Shown here: positions 54,797-64,000 of the stretch, piece by piece
How positions within the stretch are numbered: position 1 is the first letter of the stretch
Layout: the number at the start of each line of letters is the position of its first letter
Source: CAYOHR01 sp964512145
GTDB lineage: Bacteria > Bacteroidota > Bacteroidia > Flavobacteriales_G > JALEGO01
Length of the DNA: 64,000 nt
Assembly (NCBI GenBank): GCA_964512145.1
Contig: CAZEIM010000007.1
Location: 1 to 64,000, forward strand
Direction: 5' to 3'
Notes under the pieces: model-generated
The model's database searches: none
Seen by the model: only the letters and a program-made list of their open reading frames with translations
Told to the model about the DNA's origin: nothing
Made by a program: the position numbers and the translations under genes

Positions 54797-56029
54797 ATGC
54801 TGTACTATCTATTTGAATATTTAAGTCAATACGATGTTCCTGGAGCCGGGGTATTTAAGTACCTTACTTTTAGAGCAGCGTTGGCAGTCATAGTTTCCTT
54901 AATTATTTCAATGCTTTTTGGTGCTAAATTAATTGATTTACTCCGAAAGAAACTTATTGGTGAAACAGTGCGTAACTTAGGCTTAAAAGGGGAAGAATCA
55001 AAACAAGGAACACCAACTATGGGGGGAATTATTATTTTATCCTCCATTTTAATACCTACCTTACTATTCGCCAAACTCCATAATATTTATGTTTTACTCA
55101 TGCTGGTAACCACTATTATGCTTGGGCTAATTGGTTTCATGGACGATTATATTAAAGTATTTAAGAAAGATAAACGAGGATTAGCCGGAAAATTTAAAGT
55201 TATTGGACAAATACTGGTTGGTTTAGTAACCGGCTGTGTCTTGTATTTTCACCCCGATGTAAAAGTAAAAACAGAGTTGTATGAAACGAGATACGAAATA
55301 AATGAAGGAATAATAAACGAAAACAACATGAGTAATTGGCGTGAAAGCAAGTCGCATATCACAACCATTCCGTTTATTAAAAATAATGAATTTAATTATG
55401 ATTGGTTTATTTCATTCATTAGTGACCAGGCAGTTAACTATGCATGGATTATTTTTATACCCATTGTCATTTTTATTGTAACGGCAGTATCTAATGGAGC
55501 AAATTTAACCGATGGCTTAGATGGATTAGCTACAGGGTCTTCAGCTATCATAGGTTCAACACTCGCCATTTTTGCATATGTATCGGGTAATTATGTATTT
55601 GCTGACTATTTAAATATTATGTACATCCCACATGTAGGTGAATTAGTAATTTTTATGGCCGCATTTGTTGGAGCATGTATAGGATTTTTATGGTATAATG
55701 CTTATCCAGCTCAAGTTTTTATGGGCGATACGGGTAGCTTATCATTAGGCGGAATTATTGCCATTTTCTCTTTAGCGGTTCGAAAAGAAATGTTAATTCC
55801 CATTTTTTGCGGAGTATTTTTAATAGAAAACCTATCGGTTATTATTCAGGTAGCCTATTTTAAATATACTAAGAAAAAGTTTGGGGAAGGAAGAAGAATT
55901 TTTTTAATGGCACCCCTACACCATCATTTTCAAAAAAAGGGTTTACACGAGTCTAAAATTGTTGCTCGTTTTTGGATTGTAGGAATTTTATTGGCCATTT
56001 TAAGCATTGTAACACTTAAGCTTCGATGA
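54797..56029 (+). CDS. mraY: Phospho-MurNAc-pentapeptide transferase
   Basis: MraY makes lipid I from UDP-MurNAc-pentapeptide and undecaprenyl phosphate in the inner membrane. The 410-residue protein has about ten helices, GTPTMGGI, FMDDYIKVFKKDKRGL, the NLTDGLDGLATG motif, MGDTGSLSLGG and LMAPLHHHFQ. A soluble stretch (about residues 150-215) rich in charged residues, with YETRYEINEGIINENN, is the insertion seen in Bacteroidota MraY. It overlaps murD by four bases. Confidence 0.97.
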   Translation: MLYYLFEYLSQYDVPGAGVFKYLTFRAALAVIVSLIISMLFGAKLIDLLRKKLIGETVRNLGLKGEESKQGTPTMGGIIILSSILIPTLLFAKLHNIYVLLMLVTTIMLGLIGFMDDYIKVFKKDKRGLAGKFKVIGQILVGLVTGCVLYFHPDVKVKTELYETRYEINEGIINENNMSNWRESKSHITTIPFIKNNEFNYDWFISFISDQAVNYAWIIFIPIVIFIVTAVSNGANLTDGLDGLATGSSAIIGSTLAIFAYVSGNYVFADYLNIMYIPHVGELVIFMAAFVGACIGFLWYNAYPAQVFMGDTGSLSLGGIIAIFSLAVRKEMLIPIFCGVFLIENLSVIIQVAYFKYTKKKFGEGRRIFLMAPLHHHFQKKGLHESKIVARFWIVGILLAILSIVTLKLR

Positions 56030-57381
56030 AACCAGATAAAGAAAAATATGTAGTTATAATTGGCGCTGCTGAGAGTGGAGTAGGTGCTGCTATGCTGGCT
56101 AAAAAATTAGGTATTAAGGTGTTTGTTACCGATGCTCGTAACATAAAAGAAGTATTTAAAAATACCCTAATTGAATATGAAATAGATTTTGAAGAAGGTA
56201 AACATACGGAAGAAAAAATATTGAATGCCGATGAGGTCATTAAAAGTCCGGGAGTACCTCATAAAATTGAAATAATTAAAAAATGTAAGGAACAAAATAT
56301 TCCCATTATATCTGAAATTGAATTTGCAGCAAGATATACCAAGGCTAAAATAATAGCCATAACAGGTACTAACGGAAAAACCACTACTACTTTACTTACC
56401 TACCATTTATTTAAAAAAGCAGGTAAAGATGTTTTATTAGCCGGAAATGTAGGTGACAGTTTCGCTAAAATGGTAGCCTTGTCAGATCACGATCCAGAGT
56501 ACTTTGTGTTAGAAGTGAGCAGCTTTCAATTAGATGATATTGAAAATTTTAAACCTTATATATCCATTTTATTAAACATAACCCCCGATCATTTAGACCG
56601 CTATGAATACAAATTTGAAAATTACATCCAAGCTAAGTTTAACATTACCAAAAACCAACAAGCCTATGAATACTTTATTTACAACGCAGACGACACCGTT
56701 ATCGCCCATTACATGGAGAAGCACAGCATTTCAGCAACCTGTGTCCCCATATCAGTATACCAACCCCTCTCCCAAGGGGCTTATTTAAATAATTCTTTTA
56801 TATGTCTAACCTTTCCCAAAACTAATTTTACTATGTCTATTCACGAACTGGCCTTACAAGGCAAACACAATTATTACAATTCAATGGCAGCAGCAGTAGC
56901 AGCCCGAATTGAGGATTTAAGAAAAAATTCCATTCGAGAAAGTTTAGCCGATTTTAAAAATGAAGCTCATCGTATGGAGTTTGTAGCAAGTATTCAAGGA
57001 GTTGAATACATTAACGACTCTAAAGCAACCAATATTAATTCAGTTTGGTATGCCTTAGAATCTATGACAAAACCTGTTATTTGGGTTGTTGGTGGTCAAG
57101 ATAAAGGCAACGATTACTCCGAATTAATAGAATTAGTAAAAGAAAAAGTAAAAGCCATTATTTGTTTAGGAGCCGATAATACCAAAATTCACAATGCATT
57201 TAGGTATGTAGTAGAAGACAGGTTTGATGCAAAATCTGCTTACGAAGCGGTTAATATAGCCAGTAAAATAGCTCAAAAAGGCGATGTAGTTTTATTGTCT
57301 CCCGCTTGCGCTAGTTTCGACTTATTTGAAGATTATAAAGACCGAGGAAACCAATTTAAAGAGGCTGTAAAGTCTTTATAA
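56026..57381 (+). CDS. murD: UDP-MurNAc-L-Ala:D-Glu ligase
   Basis: MurD adds D-glutamate to UDP-MurNAc-L-Ala with ATP. The 451-residue protein has the N-terminal Rossmann region (IGAAESGVGAAMLAKK), the ATP loop ITGTNGKTTTT, EVSSFQLDDIENF, NITPDHLDR and NDSKATNINS. Length is normal. Nineteen bases separate it from ftsW. Confidence 0.96.
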   Translation: MKPDKEKYVVIIGAAESGVGAAMLAKKLGIKVFVTDARNIKEVFKNTLIEYEIDFEEGKHTEEKILNADEVIKSPGVPHKIEIIKKCKEQNIPIISEIEFAARYTKAKIIAITGTNGKTTTTLLTYHLFKKAGKDVLLAGNVGDSFAKMVALSDHDPEYFVLEVSSFQLDDIENFKPYISILLNITPDHLDRYEYKFENYIQAKFNITKNQQAYEYFIYNADDTVIAHYMEKHSISATCVPISVYQPLSQGAYLNNSFICLTFPKTNFTMSIHELALQGKHNYYNSMAAAVAARIEDLRKNSIRESLADFKNEAHRMEFVASIQGVEYINDSKATNINSVWYALESMTKPVIWVVGGQDKGNDYSELIELVKEKVKAIICLGADNTKIHNAFRYVVEDRFDAKSAYEAVNIASKIAQKGDVVLLSPACASFDLFEDYKDRGNQFKEAVKSL

Positions 57382-57400
57382 AATTTTAGGTTATTCAGCC

Positions 57401-58558
57401 GTGCGTATTTTTAATGAAAATATCACATTAAAAGGAGATAGAGGTATATGGACCGTACTTATACTTTTGTCTCTAATTTCTATACTAGTTGTATATAGTT
57501 CTATTGTTACCCTAGCCTATAAACATCAACAAGGGAATACATTGTATTATTTACTTAGGCATTCTGTTTTTATTGCTGTTGGATTATTGCTGGCATACTA
57601 TGTACATAAAATTAAATTTACATTGTTTTCTAAAATCTCTTTGATTTTAATGATTGTTACCATTCCCCTGCTTGTTTTAACATTGTTGTTGGGAGCCAAA
57701 ATTAATGAGGCGAACCGTTGGTTGGTCATTCCAATTATAAACCAAACCTTTCAAACATCCGATTTGGCTAAACTTTCATTAATCATGTATATTGCTCGAA
57801 CAATTACCTTGAAACAACAGGATTTACATAACTTCCGAAATACATTTATTCCCCTTTTGGTTCCTATTACATTAACGTGTGGGTTAATACTTCCGGCAAA
57901 TTTTTCAACGGCAGCCATGCTTTTTTTTGCTTGTTTTTTACTCATGTTCGTAGGAGGGATTAAAATAACACATTTATTAGGAACACTTGGATTTGTTGCA
58001 ATATTGGGTGTTATTGCCTTATTTATAGTTATGAAGTTTCCTGATGTTTTACCTCGAGCCAAAACTTGGAACAAACGTATAGAAAGTTATATGTCGGGAG
58101 AAAGTAAAGAAAATTATCAGGCAGAGCAATCGAAAATTGCTATAGCTACCGGAGGATTACTTGGGAAAGGCCCCGGAAAAAGCACACAGAGAAATTTTTT
58201 ACCTCACCCGTATTCCGATTTTATTTTTGCCATTGTTATAGAAGAATATGGCCTATTTGGCGGAGTTTTTGTATTGCTACTATATTTAATTTTTTTATTT
58301 CGCTGTGTACGTATTATGAGTACTACCGATAAATTATTCGGAAAGTTACTTGTTGCAGGTATAAGTTTTATGCTCATTTTTCAGGCACTTATTAATATGG
58401 CGGTTGCCGTAAATTTATTTCCGGTTACAGGTCAACCATTACCTATGATTAGCATGGGAGGAACCTCTATGTGGTTTACATGTTTATCGGTAGGGGTAAT
58501 ACTAAGCGTTAGTGCTTTTGAAAAAAATACTGAAAAAACAAATCTTTCATCGAAATAG
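57401..58558 (+). CDS. ftsW: Septal peptidoglycan glycosyltransferase FtsW
   Basis: FtsW polymerises lipid II at the septum, with FtsI as partner. The 385-residue protein has about ten helices and the SEDS motifs GAKINEANRWLVIP, DLAKLSLIMYIAR, AIATGGLLGKGPGKS, FAIVIEEYGLFGG, and FPVTGQPLPMISMGGTSMW. The start is GTG at 57401 (MRIFNENITLKGDRG). Confidence 0.96.
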   Translation: MRIFNENITLKGDRGIWTVLILLSLISILVVYSSIVTLAYKHQQGNTLYYLLRHSVFIAVGLLLAYYVHKIKFTLFSKISLILMIVTIPLLVLTLLLGAKINEANRWLVIPIINQTFQTSDLAKLSLIMYIARTITLKQQDLHNFRNTFIPLLVPITLTCGLILPANFSTAAMLFFACFLLMFVGGIKITHLLGTLGFVAILGVIALFIVMKFPDVLPRAKTWNKRIESYMSGESKENYQAEQSKIAIATGGLLGKGPGKSTQRNFLPHPYSDFIFAIVIEEYGLFGGVFVLLLYLIFLFRCVRIMSTTDKLFGKLLVAGISFMLIFQALINMAVAVNLFPVTGQPLPMISMGGTSMWFTCLSVGVILSVSAFEKNTEKTNLSSK

Positions 58559-58564
58559 TCATGT

Positions 58565-59659
58565 ATGAAAAATTTTAAAGTAATTATTAGTGGAGGAGGA
58601 ACAGGAGGACATATTTTCCCGGCTTTGGCTATTGCCGATGAAATAAAGCATAGAATTCCAAATGCCGAAATATTATTTGTTGGAGCAAAGGGCAAAATGG
58701 AAATGACTAAAGTGCCTGCCAATGGATATTCAATTGTTGGTTTAGATATACAAGGGATACAAAGAAGATTAACCCTAAAAAATTTATGGGTTCCTTTTAA
58801 AATCATAAAAAGTATGCTAAAAGCGATTCAAATATTAAAAAAAATGAATCCAACCTTAGTTATTGGAGTAGGTGGTTATGCAAGCGGACCACTATTACAA
58901 GCAGCTTCTTGGTTAGGATATCCATATATTATTCAGGAACAAAATTCTTTTCCGGGTATTACCAACAAACTATTAGCCCCAAAAGCCAGAAAAATATTTA
59001 CGGCATATGAGTCTATGGAAATGTTTTTCCCAAAAGATAAAATTATTTTAGCCGGAAATCCCGTTCGAAAATCGATATTAGGAATTTCATCACAAGCAAA
59101 AGATTATCAAGAGTTTAATTTAAAAGCAGATAAAACGACTATTTTATGTATTGGAGGTAGCTTGGGAGCCTTAACCTTAAATGAAAGTATGCATGGGATG
59201 ATAGAGAAGTTGTTAGCATTAAATTGTCAAATAATATGGCAAACCGGAAAATCATATATTGAAAAAGCGATGCATGCACATGGTAAAAAAGAAGGAGTAT
59301 GTATAATGCCGTTTATTGAAAATATGGATAAAGCATATGCAATTTCAGATATTATTATTTCAAGAGCAGGAGCACTTTCGGTTTCTGAATTATGCATTGT
59401 AGGAAAACCAGTTGTTTTTGTTCCTTCACCCAATGTATCTGAAGATCATCAAACAAAAAACGCCATGGCTTTAGTCAATAAAAACGCGGCAAGAATGGTA
59501 AAAGATTTAGACGCTCGAGAAAATTTATATTCTGAAATTAAAATGTTATTGTTAGATAAATCCTTGCGAGAAATCCTTCAGCAAAATATCAGCTCATTAG
59601 CAAAACCAAATGCCACAGAAGTTATTGTTAACCATATTTTAGCCATAACAAAATCATGA
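58565..59659 (+). CDS. murG: UDP-GlcNAc:lipid I glycosyltransferase
   Basis: MurG adds GlcNAc to lipid I on the inner face of the inner membrane. The 364-residue protein has the glycine loop ISGGGTGGHIFPALAIADE, VIGVGGYASGP, LCIGGSLGALTLNE, and SRAGALSVSELCIVGKPVVFVPSPN, all standard for MurG. It overlaps murC by four bases. Confidence 0.97.
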   Translation: MKNFKVIISGGGTGGHIFPALAIADEIKHRIPNAEILFVGAKGKMEMTKVPANGYSIVGLDIQGIQRRLTLKNLWVPFKIIKSMLKAIQILKKMNPTLVIGVGGYASGPLLQAASWLGYPYIIQEQNSFPGITNKLLAPKARKIFTAYESMEMFFPKDKIILAGNPVRKSILGISSQAKDYQEFNLKADKTTILCIGGSLGALTLNESMHGMIEKLLALNCQIIWQTGKSYIEKAMHAHGKKEGVCIMPFIENMDKAYAISDIIISRAGALSVSELCIVGKPVVFVPSPNVSEDHQTKNAMALVNKNAARMVKDLDARENLYSEIKMLLLDKSLREILQQNISSLAKPNATEVIVNHILAITKS

Positions 59660-61020
59660 ATTTAAAAAATTGTAAAAAAATATATTTTTTAGGCATTGGT
59701 GGTATAGGCATGTCTGCATTAGCTAGATATTTTAAATTATTAGGAAAGGAAGTTGCAGGGTATGATAAAACAGAAACAGATTTAACCAAAAGTTTAGTCA
59801 AAGAAGGTATTCCGGTATATTATCAAGAAGAAATAGGTCATATTTCTTCAAACACCGATTTGGTAGTATATACTCCGGCTATTCCTAAAGATCATCAAGA
59901 GTTGTTATATGTTCAGCAACGTGAAATTCCTTTAAAAAAGCGAGCCGAAGTTTTAGGAATCATTTCTAAAAATTACCAATCTGTTGCAGTGGCCGGAACA
60001 CATGGTAAAACAACCACATCTTCTATCATTGCACATATTATGTATTCATCAAATATTGGATGTAATGCTTTTGTAGGAGGCATTATGAATAATTATAACA
60101 CCAATGTATTGCTCCATGAACATTCAGATTGGGTAGTTTTAGAGGCCGATGAATATGACCGATCATTTATGCATCTTCATCCTAAAATTTGCATCATTAA
60201 TTCAATAGATGCAGACCATTTAGATATTTATGGTTCTCATGATGAGGTTAAAAATAGTTATGTAAGATTTAGTCATCAATTGCAGCAAAATGGGACATTA
60301 ATTTGCCACCATGCAATAAAAAATACATTCCCTCATGCGCAATATACCTTTTCGGTTGAAAATCCAAAAGCCGATATTTTTGCCTCACAAATTCAAAAAG
60401 GATATTATGGCACTAAAGCTACTATACATATACAAGCATTGCATGAACAAATGCAGATTGAAGCACCTATATTTGGAAATCATAATTTAGAGAATGTTTT
60501 AGCTGCTATTTTAGCTACTAGGTTGGCAGGGGTAACAACACAGCAAATAACACATTCTTTACAACAATTTAAAGGAATAAAAAGAAGGTTTGAGATTGCT
60601 TATAAAAGCCAAACTTCCATAGTCATTGATGATTATGCCCATCATCCTACGGAACTAAATTCAGTCATTCATACAGTAAGGGAATATTTTCCTAATCAAG
60701 CTTTAACCATTGTTTTTCAGCCGCATCTTTTTTCTAGAACTAGAGACTTTTATGATGATTTTGCTGTATCGTTATCATTAGCAGATCATGTTTTATTATT
60801 AGATATTTACCCGGCACGAGAAAAACCTATAGAAGGGGTTTCATCTGAAATATTACTTTCTAAAATACATAATCCTTCTAAAAAGCTTATACAAAAACAC
60901 GAATTGTATGATGCAGTTAAAAATAATTTACCTGGTGTAATACTTATGGCAGGAGCAGGAGATATTGATGTTTTGGTTCACACCCTGATTAAACAAATTC
61001 AACATAATGAACCGAAGTAA
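59656..61020 (+). CDS. murC: UDP-MurNAc:L-Ala ligase
   Basis: MurC starts the peptide stem. The 454-residue protein has the N-terminal LGIGGIGMSALARYFK, the ATP loop VAGTHGKTTTSS, LEADEYDRSFMHLHP, NSIDADHLDIYG and DDYAHHPTELN. Its end overlaps ftsQ by 14 bases. Confidence 0.97.
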   Translation: MNLKNCKKIYFLGIGGIGMSALARYFKLLGKEVAGYDKTETDLTKSLVKEGIPVYYQEEIGHISSNTDLVVYTPAIPKDHQELLYVQQREIPLKKRAEVLGIISKNYQSVAVAGTHGKTTTSSIIAHIMYSSNIGCNAFVGGIMNNYNTNVLLHEHSDWVVLEADEYDRSFMHLHPKICIINSIDADHLDIYGSHDEVKNSYVRFSHQLQQNGTLICHHAIKNTFPHAQYTFSVENPKADIFASQIQKGYYGTKATIHIQALHEQMQIEAPIFGNHNLENVLAAILATRLAGVTTQQITHSLQQFKGIKRRFEIAYKSQTSIVIDDYAHHPTELNSVIHTVREYFPNQALTIVFQPHLFSRTRDFYDDFAVSLSLADHVLLLDIYPAREKPIEGVSSEILLSKIHNPSKKLIQKHELYDAVKNNLPGVILMAGAGDIDVLVHTLIKQIQHNEPK

Positions 61021-61822
61021 GATTAAAAAAATATCGAAAACTATATTTTGGATAAGTATGGTATTACTTTTTATCACCATTATGGGATTTGCGCAAGTAA
61101 ACCAACAAAAAAACACCCTGCAAGAAATTAATATTTTTATAGATTTTAACCACGCTTTTGTTTCAAAAAAAGAGATTGAAAAAATTTTAAATAAGAAACA
61201 AATTGTATTAGGCCGATTATTGCATGAAATTAATACATTCGAAATTGAACAAATTTTATCCGAAAATCCCTATGCTAAAAATGTGGAAGTATATAAAAGT
61301 TTAAATGGCAAACTGTACATAAATATTATTCAAAGAACTCCTATAGCTCGAATTTTTACGTCAGAATACGAAAGTTTTTACGTAGACGATGAAGGCATGC
61401 TTATGCCTGCTACAAGTCTTTATACTCCAAGGGTTTTGGTTTGTTCAGGGCATGTTTTTAATAAGGTTAATGACAATAGGGCGTTAATAAAAATTTTAAA
61501 TGACCCAAAACAGCAGGATTCAAAAAATATACTTTTAGGGTTATTTAACTTGGTAAAGTATATACATGCCGATAAGTTTTGGAATAAACAAATAACGATG
61601 GTATATGTAAATAAAAATAACGAATTTGAGCTGATGCCTTTGTTGGGTTCGCATAGCATTGTTTTTGGAAGTGCAGAACAAATGGAAGAAAAGTTTAATA
61701 AATTGTATGTTTTATACTCTGAAGGACTTTCTAGAACCGGTTGGAATATTTACGAAAAAATAGATTTGCGCTATAAAAATCAAGTAATCTGTAAACAAAA
61801 AAACAACCATGAGTACAAATAA
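61007..61822 (+). CDS. ftsQ: Division protein FtsQ-like
   Basis: The 271-residue protein has a basic cytoplasmic start, one membrane helix (about 9-28), and a POTRA/FtsQ-like periplasmic domain with FVSKKEIEKILN and IEQILSENPYAKNVEVYKSLNGKLYINIIQRTP, then YVDDEGMLMPA. Size, topology and place between murC and ftsA fit FtsQ. It overlaps ftsA by 14 bases. Confidence 0.9.
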   Translation: MNRSKIKKISKTIFWISMVLLFITIMGFAQVNQQKNTLQEINIFIDFNHAFVSKKEIEKILNKKQIVLGRLLHEINTFEIEQILSENPYAKNVEVYKSLNGKLYINIIQRTPIARIFTSEYESFYVDDEGMLMPATSLYTPRVLVCSGHVFNKVNDNRALIKILNDPKQQDSKNILLGLFNLVKYIHADKFWNKQITMVYVNKNNEFELMPLLGSHSIVFGSAEQMEEKFNKLYVLYSEGLSRTGWNIYEKIDLRYKNQVICKQKNNHEYK

Positions 61823-63106
61823 TAACCCTATAGTTGCCGGATTAGATATCGGTACTACCAAAATTGCCGTTTTAATTGGCAGAAGAACCGAATTTGGTAA
61901 AATAGAAATTTTAGGCATGGGTAAAACAGAATCAACCGGTGTTATTCGGGGGGTTGTGTCTCATATTACACCTACGGTTGATGCTATTAAACGCGCACTA
62001 GAAATAGCACAGGAAAAGGCTGGTGTACAAATAACTTCTGTAAATGTAGGTATAGCAGGTCAACATATTAAAAGTTTACAACACCGCGGGGTTAAAATGC
62101 GTGAAAGCTATGACGATGAAATTACCCATCAAGACTTGGAAAGCCTAAGAGAAGATATGTACAAATTGGTGATGCTGCCAGGGGAATCTATCATTGATGT
62201 GTTGCCACAAGAATATGCAGTTGACAGTGAACAAGGCATTAAAGATCCGGTTGGAATGTCCGGAATTCGTTTAGAGGCTAATTTTCATATTATCACCGGA
62301 CAAGTAGCAGCTGTAAAAAATATTTACAAGTGTGTTACTAAAGCAGGTTTAGAAGTAACGGATTTAACATTAGAACCATTAGCTTCATCCGAAGCAGTAT
62401 TAAGTGATGAAGAAAAAGAAGCAGGGGTAGCCTTGGTGGATATTGGTGGAGGTACAACCGATATTGCTATTTTTCAAGATGGCATAATTAGACACACTGC
62501 TGTAATACCTTTTGGAGGTAATATTATTACCGAAGATATCCGAAACGGTTGTTCTATACTTAAAAAACAAGCTGAATTATTAAAAGTAAAATTTGGATCG
62601 GCTTTGGCAAGTCAAAATCAAGAAAACGATATCGTAGTGATACCTGGNNNNNNNNNNNNNNNNNNNNNNNNNNNNNNNNNNNNNNNNNNNNNNATATCAT
62701 TCAGGCACGTATGGAAGAAATTATTGAGCAAGTGTATTATGAAGTAAGAAATTCAGGGTTTGAAAAAAAATTGATAGGAGGTTTTGTTGTTACCGGAGGC
62801 GGAGCTCAATTAAAACATTTAAGCCAATTGTTTGAATATATTACAGGCATGGATACTCGTATTGGTTATCCTACCGAGTATTTAATGAAAGGAACCGATG
62901 AGGTTACCAGTCCTGCAAGTGCTACCGGTGTTGGGTTGGTCTTAAGAGGCTTAAAAAACTTAGAGTTTCAACAAAAAATGGATAAAAATAACGGTAATAT
63001 TAACCAAAACGTTCATGGAAATGTTCATGAGGTTAAAAAGGATCGGCTAAACTTTTTTGAACGCATGATAGGAAAGACGAAAGAATGGTTAGAAGATGAA
63101 CAATAA
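61809..63106 (+). CDS. ftsA: Actin-like division protein FtsA
   Basis: FtsA tethers FtsZ to the membrane and recruits the division machinery. The protein has the actin-fold ATP site GLDIGTTKIAVLIGRR, SVNVGIAGQHIK, VALVDIGGGTTDIAIFQ and, after an N run (62648-62693), the frame IIQARMEEIIEQVYYEVR and GGFVVTGGGAQLKHL. The nominal gap length breaks the frame by two bases. The C-terminal KKDRLNFFERMIGKTKEWL is amphipathic, as needed for membrane targeting. It ends 17 bases before ftsZ. Confidence 0.95.
62648..62693. other. Assembly gap (N run) in ftsA
   Basis: Forty-six N; the frame would be kept by a length of 2 modulo 3, and FtsA relatives carry about 16 residues here. Confidence 0.9.
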
Positions 63107-63123
63107 CATTTTAAATTGAAAAT

Positions 63124-64000
63124 TATGAAATTTGACTTACCAAAAGATCAATCTTCCATTATTAAAGTAATTGGAGTTGGAGGAGGCGGTAGTAATGCCG
63201 TAAATTATATGTATTCACAAGGAATTAAAGGGGTAGATTTTATTGTGTGCAATACAGATCAGCAAGCATTGGATATAAGCCCTGTGCCTACAAAAATACA
63301 ATTAGGAGCAACCTTAACAGAGGGTAGGGGAGCCGGCTCAATTCCGGATATGGGCAGAAATGCCGCAATAGAAAATTTAGACGAAATAAAAACCATATTA
63401 AGTAAAAACACCAAAATGGTATTTATTACGGCCGGAATGGGTGGTGGTACCGGCACAGGAGCAGCCCCTGTTATTGCAGCTACCGCAAAAGAATTAGGAA
63501 TACTTACCGTTGGTATTGTTACCATTCCATTCGCTTTTGAAGGTAAAAAAAGAAAACAACAAGCCGAGCAGGGTATCGAAGAAATGCGCAGAAGTGTAGA
63601 TACTTTAATTATTGTTTGTAACGATCGTTTGCGAGAAATGTACGGCAATTTATCTTTAACTCAAGCTTTTTCACATGCCGATGATGTATTAACAACAGCT
63701 GCAAAAGGAATTGCCGAAATAATTACAGTAACCGGTTCTATAAATGTTGATTTTGAGGATGTTCGTACAGTTATGACCAATAGCGGTGTTGCGCTTATGG
63801 GATCTGCTACTTCCGAAGGTGAAAATCGCGCTATTAAAGCTATTGAAGCCGCATTAAACTCACCATTATTAAATGATAATAATATTGAAGGGGCTCATTA
63901 TGTATTGTTAAACATTACCTACGGTAATCAAGAAATACATATGGATGAGGTAGTAGAAATAACAGATTATATACAAGAAACTTCCGGAAACACTGCTGAA
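63124..64000 (+). CDS. ftsZ: Tubulin-like division protein FtsZ (5' part)
   Basis: FtsZ is the GTPase that forms the Z ring. The 292 residues before the window edge have the GTP-binding GVGGGGSNAVN, the tubulin signature GMGGGTGTGAAPVIA, the NDRLREMY stretch, and the T7 region VDFEDVRTVMTNSGVALMG with catalytic Asp. The C-terminal linker and the FtsA-binding tail lie outside the window. It starts with ATG at 63124. Confidence 0.98.

Noticed and set aside
49484..64000. Absence of murF and ddl from the division cluster as unusual
   Set aside because: Bacteroidota commonly carry these elsewhere, so the cluster is ordinary.

Overview
This 64 kb, AT-rich window is chromosomal DNA of a Bacteroidota bacterium, probably from the Flavobacteriales/Sphingobacteriales side; I cannot name the genus. 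The evidence is the fused LpxC-FabZ gene, secreted proteins with type IX secretion (T9SS) C-terminal tails, two PorP/SprF-like proteins, a SecA of about 1,110 residues, the Bacteroidota-type MraY insertion, and promoters of the form TAnnTTTG instead of a classical -10 box. No rRNA, tRNA, CRISPR array or intact mobile element was seen. Four runs of N (41801-41820, 51892-51915, 53365-53374, 62648-62693) are assembly gaps. Each interrupts a gene and each has a nominal length that breaks the reading frame, so the genes on both sides are best read as single genes.

Layout: (1) 1-9.1 kb: a broken lipocalin, rmlB, murB, a DUF1801 gene, secA, a sodium:solute symporter and two unknown small genes. (2) 9.2-16.2 kb: dxr, a large secreted T9SS protein, then the lipid A operon lpxD-lpxC/fabZ-lpxA followed by recX. 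(3) 16.2-20.5 kb, minus strand: sugar-nucleotide epimerase, DUF1573 protein, C-terminal processing protease, AI-2E-type permease. (4) 20.7-28.7 kb: a PKD-repeat surface protein, hrpB, fhs. (5) 28.8-39.4 kb: a divergent pair of PorP/SprF genes with a small T9SS cargo, an MBOAT/SGNH/Wzc-like polysaccharide group, dsbD and a partner gene. (6) 39.7-48.4 kb: yebC, a double-ATPase ABC gene, a lipoprotein, an HD hydrolase, gcvP, a DUF389 membrane protein. (7) 48.8 kb to the right edge: a small regulatory-domain protein and the division/cell wall cluster mraZ-rsmH-ftsL-ftsI-murE-mraY-murD-ftsW-murG-murC-ftsQ-ftsA-ftsZ, with ftsZ cut by the window end.

Most genes are envelope-building core genes: MurB, MurC-E, MraY, MurG and the Fts proteins make and place peptidoglycan; LpxA/C/D start lipid A; SecA and the T9SS proteins export surface proteins. 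I did not find a convincing new defence or biosynthetic system. The most informative non-core signals are two inverted remnants of one insertion-sequence end 40 kb apart, a tandem repeat in the PKD protein that preserves the footprint of an unequal crossover, promoters placed so that dxr and fhs mRNAs should be leaderless, a 34-bp perfect palindrome after dxr, and a Wzc-like protein whose kinase domain has lost key residues.
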